The notes under the pieces were generated by a model, which ran no database searches, was not told the DNA's origin, and was given only the letters and a program-made list of their open reading frames with translations. Both the position numbers and the translations under genes were made by a program. Source: Methanobacteriota archaeon (GTDB lineage Archaea > Methanobacteriota > Methanobacteria > Methanobacteriales > Methanobacteriaceae). From it: DNA of 64,000 nucleotides. This document shows positions 33,976-42,760 of the stretch, piece after piece (the first letter of the stretch is position 1; each line of letters starts with the position of its first letter). The stretch is from positions 9,562 through 73,561 of the forward strand of contig JAKQFA010000016.1 in assembly GCA_029556335.1 (NCBI GenBank), in the 5' to 3' direction.

Positions 33976-34350
33976 TTAGCTGTTAATTCGCGTGCCGATA
34001 ATTCCACCTACCACTCCAATTATGGCCGGGACGATACCTCCACCCAAGAGTAACATAATTACCGAAAGCAGGATCAGGACCAAACCCCCATTTTTCCTCC
34101 CCACGAACGCCACCGCCCATATTATGACTATGATGCCCATGATGATAGATAGTATTCCAGTGTATAGGAAGTTGGGAACCAGAGTTATGGCTGGTTCACC
34201 TGCTGTGGCCTGCATGGCAGGATAAGCTTGAATGTATATTCCTTTGGGGGCTACATTTCCCTGAAGGATTTCTCCAATACCATGAAACACTCCGCCTCCC
34301 ACTCCGGCAAATACACCAAGAATTGAGGCTGCAATTCTAGTTTTATTCAT
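33976..34350 (-). CDS. Small glycine-rich membrane protein, 124 aa
   Basis: Three or four hydrophobic helices (about 5-30, 58-82, 88-120), with GVFAGVGGGVFHGIGEILQG and GGIVPAIIGVVGGIIG rich in glycine. The middle loop (about 33-55) is polar. No recognised domain. It lies between a flavodoxin gene (26 bases upstream) and an EFR1 gene (82 bases downstream), so it is probably part of the same redox transcript. Confidence 0.6.
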   Translation of the reverse strand: MNKTRIAASILGVFAGVGGGVFHGIGEILQGNVAPKGIYIQAYPAMQATAGEPAITLVPNFLYTGILSIIMGIIVIIWAVAFVGRKNGGLVLILLSVIMLLLGGGIVPAIIGVVGGIIGTRINS

Positions 34351-34376
34351 GATGAATCTCCATATAAAATTCCTTA

Positions 34377-34910
34377 TTACCTATCTGGTTGGAGCTGAGC
34401 TGCCAATTTATTCGCCCAGGCTCGAATTGCTGTCCAATCTCGTAAATCGCTTGCTGGCATCTTGTGCAGGGGGCTTGCCGGCATACTGACAATTAATTTG
34501 TCGGTGAAACCTAACTTGGCTGGTTCGAACTTGCCGCCAAATATTTCAACCGCAACTGGTGCTAGCCCAGGAAATTCCGCGAGGTCTTTCTCAAGCATCC
34601 CCTGTGAAGCCTGCCACTCCTTCTCATCATAAGGAGCATGAAAGGGACCGAGGGCGAAAATTGATATTTGTCGCTCCATGAGGGCTTCTCTGTGTCGTGA
34701 CAGAAATCTACGAGCGTCCTTGTGCCAAGCGCCCAAGTAGAGTGGTGCCCCCAATACAATCATTGTGTACTCTTCAAGGTTTCGCACTTTTTTCATGGGA
34801 TGAATATCTACCTTAAACCCCTCTTCACGCAACGTTGCCACAATTGCTTCGGCCACTTCCTGGGTTGAGCCATACTTGGAAGCATAAGCCACCAGAATTT
34901 TGTTTTTCAT
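34377..34910 (-). CDS. Flavodoxin-domain protein (HemG-like)
   Basis: 177 residues of the flavodoxin_5 type: VAYASKYGSTQEVAEAI with the FMN loop, IVLGAPLYLGAWHKDARRFL and a C-terminal region with RDWTAIRAWANKL. Relatives include menaquinone-dependent protoporphyrinogen oxidase HemG and unassigned archaeal flavodoxins, so a haem role is not implied. Third gene of the TetR-led run. Confidence 0.85.
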   Translation of the reverse strand: MKNKILVAYASKYGSTQEVAEAIVATLREEGFKVDIHPMKKVRNLEEYTMIVLGAPLYLGAWHKDARRFLSRHREALMERQISIFALGPFHAPYDEKEWQASQGMLEKDLAEFPGLAPVAVEIFGGKFEPAKLGFTDKLIVSMPASPLHKMPASDLRDWTAIRAWANKLAAQLQPDR

Positions 34911-34948
34911 CTGATCCCTCCCCTTATAGTGTTATTAATTATAGTTAA

Positions 34949-35767
34949 TTAGGTATTAATTTTTTTTTCTTTCAGCATATCTGAAATCTTCACCTCTGGA
35001 TGATGATAATTCTTAATACTCAGATCAGCATCTCCGGGGTGGATAGCTTTATTAGGGCACCAGTTGAGGCAGGCGAAACAGTTTATGCAGCGATCAGACC
35101 AGGATGGCTTATGGTTGACTAGTTCGATGTTGTTCTGGGAGCAGATTTGTTGACAAGTCCCGCACCCCGTGCACTCTTCATCAGAGGTGAAGGCTAGTGA
35201 ATCTAGGCCTTTAAACATTACCTGGTATAAGAAAATGAAGAAAACTGGAATTAATCTTATTTTCTGAGTTTGTAAAATGTTGAAAAACAGGATACTGGTC
35301 TCTATTTCCTCGGTTTTCTTTTTTTGTATATGATCACATACCTCCTCCACTCTAGTTTTCCATTTACTGATCATCTTCTCCTGTTGACTTTTTGTAATTT
35401 TTCCTGATCCTAATCCATTTTGAGGCATTTCTACTGCATATCCAAGGGATAAGTGGCCTCCAAATGATTTTATTGTTTTTTCAAGATGTTTTAGAGACTG
35501 GCCTGGTGTTATTCCATAGGTGCATAGAGCGAAGATGTACTTGGACTGGATGTTTTTAATTTTAGAGATGAATCTCGCCATGAATTCCGGTGGCCTGAAG
35601 TCATATATGGGGAACACCATCCCGATGATATTTGCTTCATTCTCTATACTTTCCTGGTTGATGACCGACATAATGGGGGTCAGAGTGGCATTCAATTTGG
35701 TGGATACATCTCTGGCTACCACCAGTGAATTGCCGGAGCCCGAAAAATAATAAATCTCTGTTCCCAT
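34949..35767 (-). CDS. EFR1-type flavodoxin-ferredoxin fusion (copy 1)
   Basis: About 272 residues. IYYFSGSGNSLVVARDV opens the flavodoxin part; CTGCGTCQQIC and CINCFACLNWCP form two [4Fe-4S] motifs at about 200-250. The ATG at 35767 is chosen with GGGGTGAG five bases upstream; a GTG at 35776 would add three residues. It starts 21 bases after the tetR stop. It is a clear paralog of the gene at 33069. Confidence 0.86.
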   Translation of the reverse strand: MGTEIYYFSGSGNSLVVARDVSTKLNATLTPIMSVINQESIENEANIIGMVFPIYDFRPPEFMARFISKIKNIQSKYIFALCTYGITPGQSLKHLEKTIKSFGGHLSLGYAVEMPQNGLGSGKITKSQQEKMISKWKTRVEEVCDHIQKKKTEEIETSILFFNILQTQKIRLIPVFFIFLYQVMFKGLDSLAFTSDEECTGCGTCQQICSQNNIELVNHKPSWSDRCINCFACLNWCPNKAIHPGDADLSIKNYHHPEVKISDMLKEKKINT

Positions 35768-35788
35768 ATTTCTCACCCCCCATATCCA

Positions 35789-36466
35789 TTAAAATTTAAG
35801 CGTGCTCTGTTTATCCTTGATCTTTACAGCCTCTAACAGGAGTTGGGTGTGATGGTTCATTTTGTCTATACCCCTCTCTAGGTAGGATTCAAAGTCTTCT
35901 TCATAGTTTAGAATCGAGTAATCAAAAATTAGAAAAATAACAAAGGACCAGTATTCATAGGCCAGGGTTCGGGGATTTACGGATTTAATCATCTTCTTTT
36001 CAATCATGAGTTTAAAAACCTCTTCCCACCCCGCCAGTGGTTCTTCTAACACATCTTTTTTAAAAAATTCCCTTACTTTGTCATTGCGATAGCTTTCCAT
36101 CAAAACCAGTCTCCATATTTTCCCAAATTGGGGAGTGTTGATGCGAGCCAGGAATATCTGGGCACCCCTGGTAAAGAAAACTTCTGGTCCCTCCTTCATT
36201 AAAGATACGGTTTCTTCATCAGGTAGGTTGGCCTGCCCTAGTTCTTTCTTGAAGTAGTCTATAATGGCATCTAAAATGGCATCCTTATTTTTATAATGAT
36301 TGTATATGGAACCTTCCCTTATTCCGGCCTGTTTTGCTATTTCTCTTACTGGCACATCACTGAAACCCCTTAGAGAAAATAAATCAACTGATGCATTGAA
36401 TATTTTCTCTTTAGTGGATATTTTAATCTCATCATGAAGATTTGAAGCTGCATCTTCCTGGTTCAT
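35789..36466 (-). CDS. TetR-family transcription repressor
   Basis: About 225 residues. The helix-turn-helix (about 20-60 in this numbering) reads EKIFNASVDLFSLRGFSDV then REIAKQAGIREGSIYNHYKN, the TetR signature. The rest is the helical ligand-binding domain. The ATG at 36466 has GGAG seven bases upstream; the ATG at 36496 lies inside the operator-like palindrome. It probably represses its own five-gene redox run. The ligand is unknown. Confidence 0.88.
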   Translation of the reverse strand: MNQEDAASNLHDEIKISTKEKIFNASVDLFSLRGFSDVPVREIAKQAGIREGSIYNHYKNKDAILDAIIDYFKKELGQANLPDEETVSLMKEGPEVFFTRGAQIFLARINTPQFGKIWRLVLMESYRNDKVREFFKKDVLEEPLAGWEEVFKLMIEKKMIKSVNPRTLAYEYWSFVIFLIFDYSILNYEEDFESYLERGIDKMNHHTQLLLEAVKIKDKQSTLKF

Positions 36467-36485
36467 ATTGAAACTCCAGAATTTT

Positions 36486-36503
36486 TGAACGAACATTTGT
36501 TCA
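36486..36503. promoter_or_regulatory. Operator-like palindrome 1 for the TetR regulator
   Basis: TGAACGAACATTTGTTCA is an imperfect 18-base palindrome (14 of 18 positions symmetric). It lies just before the tetR start and downstream of the TATA-like CATAAAAAAC on the minus strand, where a bound repressor would block transcription. Confidence 0.6.
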
Positions 36504-36535
36504 TTTCAATGTTTTTTATGAAACTCCCCCTATAA

Positions 36536-36553
36536 AAAACTAACGTTTGTTCA
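36536..36553. promoter_or_regulatory. Operator-like site 2 for the TetR regulator
   Basis: AAAACTAACGTTTGTTCA repeats the core of site 1 (AACATTTGTTCAT versus AACGTTTGTTCAT) 50 bases upstream with respect to tetR. It is weaker as a palindrome but shares 12 of 13 core bases, which suggests a second binding site for the same repressor. Confidence 0.5.
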
Positions 36554-36828
36554 TAACTTCCTGGTAAGTTTAGACTAAAAACTGTTCCCTATGAGGAGAT
36601 CTGATAAAAAAATTTCAAGCGCCCAATTTACCACCGGACAATGATCATAATTTGAGGTTGAACTCCTGGAGTACCAGTAAGAGAGGTGTTAAGTTTTTGG
36701 GTAAAAATTTAGATAGGTTCCCGGTTTAGGGTTAATATGATGGGAGGTGAGAGAAAACTATAAGTTTATGGTTCTGTTAATTAATTATTAAAATTAACTT
36801 TATCCCTTTTCCACTTGAAAAGCAAGGG

Positions 36829-39800
36829 GTGGGTACTATAGCCAAGTCCAGGGAAGCAATAGAGAAACAATTTGACAAGTTAAGACAGAACCTCCTAGAT
36901 CTGACCATGCGTAATCAGCTTCTGAATTTCAGGCCCCGAACCAGGGCTATACCCATGGAAGATGAAAACCCGGAAGAACTCTACGATCTACTAGTTTTAA
37001 ATGAGAAAAATCTCCAGTTCCGTCCCCGTGAATACGAATCCCTGGATCGGAGTGTGATGGAACCAGCACCAGAAAGTCAGGAGGTGGATGAACCATCAGA
37101 TCCACTTGGAGGATCATCCCCTGAGGACGAGGAAGAACTATACCCTGCAGATGGAGAGGACTTACCTTCCCCTGGTGAGCAAGCCGATGAACACCTGGAA
37201 ACGGACTCCCAGGAGGGACACCTGGATAGTGAAAAGATAAAACCCGACACAGGGGACAGTGCCCTGGACTTAGTTGATGAGCTATCCCTGGATGATGAGG
37301 GGGAAGAATCCCAGGATCGGATCGTCCTCAAGGAGGTCTACGATGCCCGGGGAAAAACCCTATCCCTGGATGTCATGGACCTGGAGGAGGACCTCCACCT
37401 AACCAAGGAGGAATCCGACCTCCTATGGGAGCTCCCACCCTCCGAGGGCCAGGTGGACAAACGTATACGGGACCTGTTCATGCAAACCGACTTATCTGCC
37501 CGGGAATTGCAGAAACGACTCTTCAGGATACACCAACACGCCCGGACCGTCTTCGAGGAACAGGGATACAACGTACTCTACCTGGCCCTGGGATTTCTGG
37601 AATGGACAGAGACCAGTGGTGACCAGCACCGGGCACCCCTGATCCTGATACCAGTCCAGCTGGAACGCCGCGGTGTAGGGGGGGCCTACAAGCTCTCCTG
37701 GAATGGTGAGGATATCATCCCCAACATCTCCCTCCAGGCCAAACTACAGGAACAGTACATCACCATACCAGACCTGGAGATGCCCCACCGCAGTGAAGGA
37801 ATAACCCAGTACCTGGAGGAGGTGGAGGATTCCATCCCCAATGCACCGGGCTGGCAAGTACACCGGGAGGTGCACCTGGGCTTTTTCAGCTTCACCAAGT
37901 TCGTCATGTTCCAGGACCTGGACCCGGACCACTGGCCACCAGAACTATCCTTCGACAAGAACCCCATCATCAAGGCAATGTTCAACCCAGAAAGCCAAAA
38001 AAATGATCCCGGCTTTTTAGAGGAGGATGTGGATTGCAAACTCAAATCCAGGGATGTCTACACTGTACTGGATGCGGACTCATCCCAGATGGCAGTAATC
38101 GAGGATGTGAAGCACGGGAAGAACCTGGTGGTGGAGGGTCCCCCTGGCACTGGTAAGTCCCAGACCATAGTCAACCTCATAGCTGAACTCATGGCCTCTG
38201 GTAAGACGGTGCTATTTGTCAGTGAGAAAATGGCCGCTTTACAGGTGGTGAAAAGTCGCCTGGACAGTATAGGGTTGGGTGATTTCTGTCTGGAACTGCA
38301 CAGTCATAAATCAAAGAAGAAAGAAGTCTTGAATGAGCTGCAGAGAACCCTGTACCAGCCACCCACTCCCCTACAGGCCATGGAGGATAAGTTCCATGAA
38401 CTGGATATACTCAGACAGGAACTGAACCACTACCGGGAACTCATCCACAGGCCCCTGCCGGAAATGGGCTTCACCGCTTTCCAGTTGTATGGTATGAAGG
38501 AGGAGGCTTTAGAACACTTCCAGAACAAGAAGAAGGTATTGCCAAGGATGGTCATCACTGATCCGGCTAGTTACACCCGTGGTGACTGGAATAAGGCCGT
38601 GTCCAGCCTGAAAGACCTTTCCCAGTTGCTCCGCTTCGTAAAGCCCCTGCAGGAGTATCCCTGGAGATATGCCCGGCCTGGGGTGATCTTCCCCTCTGAC
38701 CAGGAGGAGATCAAGAAACTCTTAACCGACGCCCTCACCAGCCTGGGGGAGATGGAACTGGCCATGGAGGAGTTGTCCATACACACCGGGGTCGCCACAC
38801 CCTCCACCCGGGAGGAGTTGGATGAAAACTTGGCTGTTATCCAGGAAGTACTGGATCTCCCGGCTTTACCACTGAAGATACTGGACAACCCGGACTGGGA
38901 TGAAGTCCAGGCCCGGGAGATCATTAAACTCCTGGAGAGGTTCCAGACCACCACACGCAGGTTCCGAAAAGAGGCCCTGCAGATGGATCTCCGCAGGGAA
39001 CTGCAGTCCCTGGAGGATTACCATGAAAACCTACTCCTTGTGCCGGGGTCGGTTTTCAACGACTATCGCTTGGAGATACATAACTCCCTGGAGGATCTGA
39101 TCAGGGCCCTGGATAAGCTCCACCTCCACCTCCAAGAGCTGGTGGAGTTAACAGGACTCCGGCCCCCCCAGAACAGACAGGAGTTAGAAGATGCCCTGCA
39201 GGAAGCCCGGATCATAGCCAGGGCCCCCCCAGTGGAGAGGGAGTTGTTGGAGAATCCGGCTTGGAACAGTGCCACTCCCGGGGCTAAACGCATCATCCGG
39301 GAGCTGCGGGAGTACCGGAACCAGTACAAACTCACCCACCGCTTCAAGGAAGAGGTGCTGGACCTGGACCTGAAGGACCGGCTGGAGAGCTTCAAAAGTG
39401 TATCAGCCAAGCGCCTGAAGTTTCTAAGCGGAGACTACAAGAAGGTTAAGCACAGTGTACTGCAACTCTACAGTGAAGATGCACCCCAGGATGACCAGGA
39501 GATCCGCCGGGACCTGGAGGGCCTCATCAGGCTCCAGGACCTGCGCCGATCCATCCGCCAATCCAGGGACACTGCCCAGTCCCTCTTTGGCCAGGCCTGG
39601 CAGGGGGAGCGCACCGACTCCCAGTTCATCTGTGACTTAGCTGATTGGCTTATACGCTTTCGCAAACTACTTTTAGCAGGGGAACTAAGCCAAGAGGCAC
39701 TGTTGAAATTCGAGAAGGGACCCCACCCCCGGATCAAGACCAGCATCTCCCAGTTACAGGAAGACCTGGACACCGTCACCAACCTGGCAGGGCACCTGCA

Positions 39801-42732
39801 GGGATTCATACCCATCTCCATGGATGAACTCCACTTCCAGAAGTTAAAACTAGATGCAGCAGCCTCTAAGAGCCGGGTGGATGGTTACTTCCAGCTACGG
39901 GAGAAGATCAATGAACTGTACCGGGAAGAAGCACCGGAGGATACGGAGGAAGTCATCAAGGACTTGCATGAGGTGCTGGCCTCTGAAAAGACCAAGAAGA
40001 AGCTAAGGGAAAAGGACCCTGAAGCCACCCAATTATTCGGTGCCCTGTGGCAGCAGGAAGACACAGACTTGGAGGAACTGCAGCAAAGGCTACAGTTCAT
40101 CATCCGCATCCACCAGTTACTGGATGAGGAGAAAATATCCCCCCGCACCCTGGAGCTCTTGAGTCAGGAGCGGGATCCAGAGAGGATCAGCCACATCATC
40201 CAGAGGGTGCACTCCTCCTACCAGGAACTTTTGAGGATCTGGAAGGAGGTGAACCAGTACCTGGAACTGGACTGCAACCAGGTGTTCCCAGGGGGCTTTG
40301 ACTACACCCCCTTCACTTCTATAAGGTCCCAGCTAAGTCTCTACCGTGAGGAAGTTCCCCGGCTTTTAACCTGGTCCCAGTTCTTATCCCAGACCCGGGA
40401 ATTACCACCCCTGGCCCAGCCCCTCCTCTCCCTTATAAAGGAGGATCTTCTGGACGGAGAGGATCTCTTACCCTGCCTGATGGGGGACTATGCAGACAGC
40501 ATGCTCCGACAGGCTTTCCTGGAAGACCCGGCACTGCAGAACTTCGTGGGAGACCTGCACCAGAACAAGATACGCCAGTTCGTGGAACTGGACCAGGAAC
40601 TTTTGATGCTTAACCGGGAACGCATCGCCCACCACCTCAGCGAAACCCGTCCCAATGTTTACACTAACCTCACCCCCACATCCGAGTTGGGCATACTCCT
40701 ATCAGAGCTCAACCGTAAAAGGAGGCACATGCCCATCCGTAAATTGCTCCTGGCAGCAGGGGGTTTGATACAGACCATCAAGCCCTGCTTCATGATGAGT
40801 CCCCTCAGCATTGCCCAGTTCCTGGACCCCCATGGGGTGCCTAACCTGAACTTCGACGTGGTAATCTTCGACGAGGCCAGCCAGGTTAAACCGGAAGACG
40901 CACTAGGAGCCCTCTTAAGGGGGCGGCAGCTGGTTGTGATGGGAGACACCAAGCAACTACCACCAACCACCTTCTTCGACATCATAATCCACCCCCTGGG
41001 TGAGGAGGACTATGAACTGGACTCCCTCATGGATATGGAGAGCATACTCCACCTCTGCAAGCGGAGTTTCCCCATTAAAATGCTGCGCTGGCATTACCGG
41101 AGCCGGCACGAGTCCCTCATAGCAGTTTCCAATCAGGAATTTTATAACAACCACCTCCTGGTTTATCCCTCACCATCCCACAGCTCCCCAGAACTGGGCC
41201 TGATGTACGTGCCCCTTGACAGGGATATCGCCACCTACGACCGGGGACGTAGCTCCATCAACCTGGAGGAGGCCAAAGCCGTGGTGCAAGCGGCCTTCGA
41301 CCATTACCAGACCTACGGTGATGGGAAGAGTCTGGGTATCGGTACCTTCAACGTTAACCAGCAGCAGGCCATACTGGAGGTCCTGGAGTTGGAGCTCAAA
41401 CGCCACCCCCGGGCCCAGAAATTCCATAAACATTTCTTCGGGGAGTGGGAGGAGAAATTCTTCGTCAAGAACCTGGAAACCATCCAGGGAGATGAAAGGG
41501 ATGTGATCTTCGTCAGTGTGGGCTACGGCTTTGATGAGGAGGGAAAGTTAACCCACAACTTCGGACCACTCAACAAGGATGGTGGAGAACGCCGGTTGAA
41601 CGTGCTGGTCACCCGGGCCAAGGAGAAATGCGTGGTTTTCGCCAACTTCCACTCGGGGGATCTTAAAAACATAACTGAAGGATCAGCCTTTGGACTCCGG
41701 GCACTTAAGACCTTCCTGGAGTACGCTGAGCACCGTAACCTGGAGAGCCTGGATTCCCATACCACTGAAGCCAGCTCCCCATTGGAATCCTCCATCAGAT
41801 CATACCTGGAGGAGGAGGGCCTAGAGGTGCACCAGCAGGTGGGCTGCGCTGGCTACCGCCTGGACATGGCGGTGGTGGACCCTGAGGATCCGGACCGTTA
41901 CCTCCTTGGCATTGAATGTGACGGGGCCATGTACCACAGTGCCCCGGTGGCCCGGGACAGGGACCGCCTCCGTCAGCAGATACTGGAGGGCCTGGGCTGG
42001 AACATCTACAGGATCTGGTCCACAGACTGGTACCGTAACCGGGAAGAAAGCCTAAACCGCCTGTACATGGCTATCCAGGAAGCCCGGGAGGGTAAGAAGA
42101 AGCCAGAGGTGGAGTTGATCGAGGAGGAAACCCTGGTGGAGGAGGAGGCACCCCCGGCGCCGGTTGTGGTTAGCCTGGAGGATATGATACCCACCTACCA
42201 GTTATGCAAGGATCTGGAGCTTAGCAAGGATAAACCCCTCCACGAGAAACTGCCCCAGGAGCTGGCCCCGGCCATGCGCCGGGTGGTGGATACCGAGGGC
42301 CCCCTACATCTAAGTGAACTCTACAAGAGGATCCGCAGCCACTGGGGGCTGAAACGATCCGGACGGCGGATCAAGGAGACCCTGGACGCATCACTCCAGT
42401 TAGCCCTGGATAAGGGACTTTTCACCATCCAGGACGACTTCCTATTTTCCAGAACAGGGGAGATCCGGATCCGGCGCCGGGGCGAGGACATCCCCGCCCG
42501 CATTGAACTGATCAGTGATGAGGAAATTAAGAAGGCAGTGCTACTGGTCATCGAGACCCAGCACGCCACCTACCCCGAGGAACTGGTCACCCAAGTGGCA
42601 CGCCTATTTGGCTTCAAATCCACACGGCAGGCCACCCGGGACCGGGTTAACCACATACTACGGGGTTACCTGGAGCAGGGCGAACTGGTGGCCATGCCCA
42701 ACGGCATGATCAACTTCCCCAGAAAAGACTAG
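36829..42732 (+). CDS. DUF4011 superfamily I helicase with Vsr/MTES-like nuclease and DUF3320
   Basis: 1967 residues. The N-terminal DUF4011-like part has REAIEKQFDKLRQNLLDLTM; a highly acidic insert follows at about 75-170. Walker A GPPGTGKS is at 437-444 and Walker B/DEAS at 1348-1351. A long helical coiled region of about 900 residues separates the two. RWHYRSRHESL, ETIQGDERDVIFVSVGYG and NVLVTRAKEK complete the SF1 motifs. A restriction-type nuclease domain at about 1650-1750 has YRLDMAVV and GIECDGAMYHS (E1696), and a DUF3320-like tail follows (about 1770-1960). This architecture has been linked to phage defence in bacteria. GTG at 36829. Confidence 0.87.
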   Translation: MGTIAKSREAIEKQFDKLRQNLLDLTMRNQLLNFRPRTRAIPMEDENPEELYDLLVLNEKNLQFRPREYESLDRSVMEPAPESQEVDEPSDPLGGSSPEDEEELYPADGEDLPSPGEQADEHLETDSQEGHLDSEKIKPDTGDSALDLVDELSLDDEGEESQDRIVLKEVYDARGKTLSLDVMDLEEDLHLTKEESDLLWELPPSEGQVDKRIRDLFMQTDLSARELQKRLFRIHQHARTVFEEQGYNVLYLALGFLEWTETSGDQHRAPLILIPVQLERRGVGGAYKLSWNGEDIIPNISLQAKLQEQYITIPDLEMPHRSEGITQYLEEVEDSIPNAPGWQVHREVHLGFFSFTKFVMFQDLDPDHWPPELSFDKNPIIKAMFNPESQKNDPGFLEEDVDCKLKSRDVYTVLDADSSQMAVIEDVKHGKNLVVEGPPGTGKSQTIVNLIAELMASGKTVLFVSEKMAALQVVKSRLDSIGLGDFCLELHSHKSKKKEVLNELQRTLYQPPTPLQAMEDKFHELDILRQELNHYRELIHRPLPEMGFTAFQLYGMKEEALEHFQNKKKVLPRMVITDPASYTRGDWNKAVSSLKDLSQLLRFVKPLQEYPWRYARPGVIFPSDQEEIKKLLTDALTSLGEMELAMEELSIHTGVATPSTREELDENLAVIQEVLDLPALPLKILDNPDWDEVQAREIIKLLERFQTTTRRFRKEALQMDLRRELQSLEDYHENLLLVPGSVFNDYRLEIHNSLEDLIRALDKLHLHLQELVELTGLRPPQNRQELEDALQEARIIARAPPVERELLENPAWNSATPGAKRIIRELREYRNQYKLTHRFKEEVLDLDLKDRLESFKSVSAKRLKFLSGDYKKVKHSVLQLYSEDAPQDDQEIRRDLEGLIRLQDLRRSIRQSRDTAQSLFGQAWQGERTDSQFICDLADWLIRFRKLLLAGELSQEALLKFEKGPHPRIKTSISQLQEDLDTVTNLAGHLQGFIPISMDELHFQKLKLDAAASKSRVDGYFQLREKINELYREEAPEDTEEVIKDLHEVLASEKTKKKLREKDPEATQLFGALWQQEDTDLEELQQRLQFIIRIHQLLDEEKISPRTLELLSQERDPERISHIIQRVHSSYQELLRIWKEVNQYLELDCNQVFPGGFDYTPFTSIRSQLSLYREEVPRLLTWSQFLSQTRELPPLAQPLLSLIKEDLLDGEDLLPCLMGDYADSMLRQAFLEDPALQNFVGDLHQNKIRQFVELDQELLMLNRERIAHHLSETRPNVYTNLTPTSELGILLSELNRKRRHMPIRKLLLAAGGLIQTIKPCFMMSPLSIAQFLDPHGVPNLNFDVVIFDEASQVKPEDALGALLRGRQLVVMGDTKQLPPTTFFDIIIHPLGEEDYELDSLMDMESILHLCKRSFPIKMLRWHYRSRHESLIAVSNQEFYNNHLLVYPSPSHSSPELGLMYVPLDRDIATYDRGRSSINLEEAKAVVQAAFDHYQTYGDGKSLGIGTFNVNQQQAILEVLELELKRHPRAQKFHKHFFGEWEEKFFVKNLETIQGDERDVIFVSVGYGFDEEGKLTHNFGPLNKDGGERRLNVLVTRAKEKCVVFANFHSGDLKNITEGSAFGLRALKTFLEYAEHRNLESLDSHTTEASSPLESSIRSYLEEEGLEVHQQVGCAGYRLDMAVVDPEDPDRYLLGIECDGAMYHSAPVARDRDRLRQQILEGLGWNIYRIWSTDWYRNREESLNRLYMAIQEAREGKKKPEVELIEEETLVEEEAPPAPVVVSLEDMIPTYQLCKDLELSKDKPLHEKLPQELAPAMRRVVDTEGPLHLSELYKRIRSHWGLKRSGRRIKETLDASLQLALDKGLFTIQDDFLFSRTGEIRIRRRGEDIPARIELISDEEIKKAVLLVIETQHATYPEELVTQVARLFGFKSTRQATRDRVNHILRGYLEQGELVAMPNGMINFPRKD

Positions 42733-42760
42733 TTGTCACATTTTTTTAGAGGAAAAGCTG

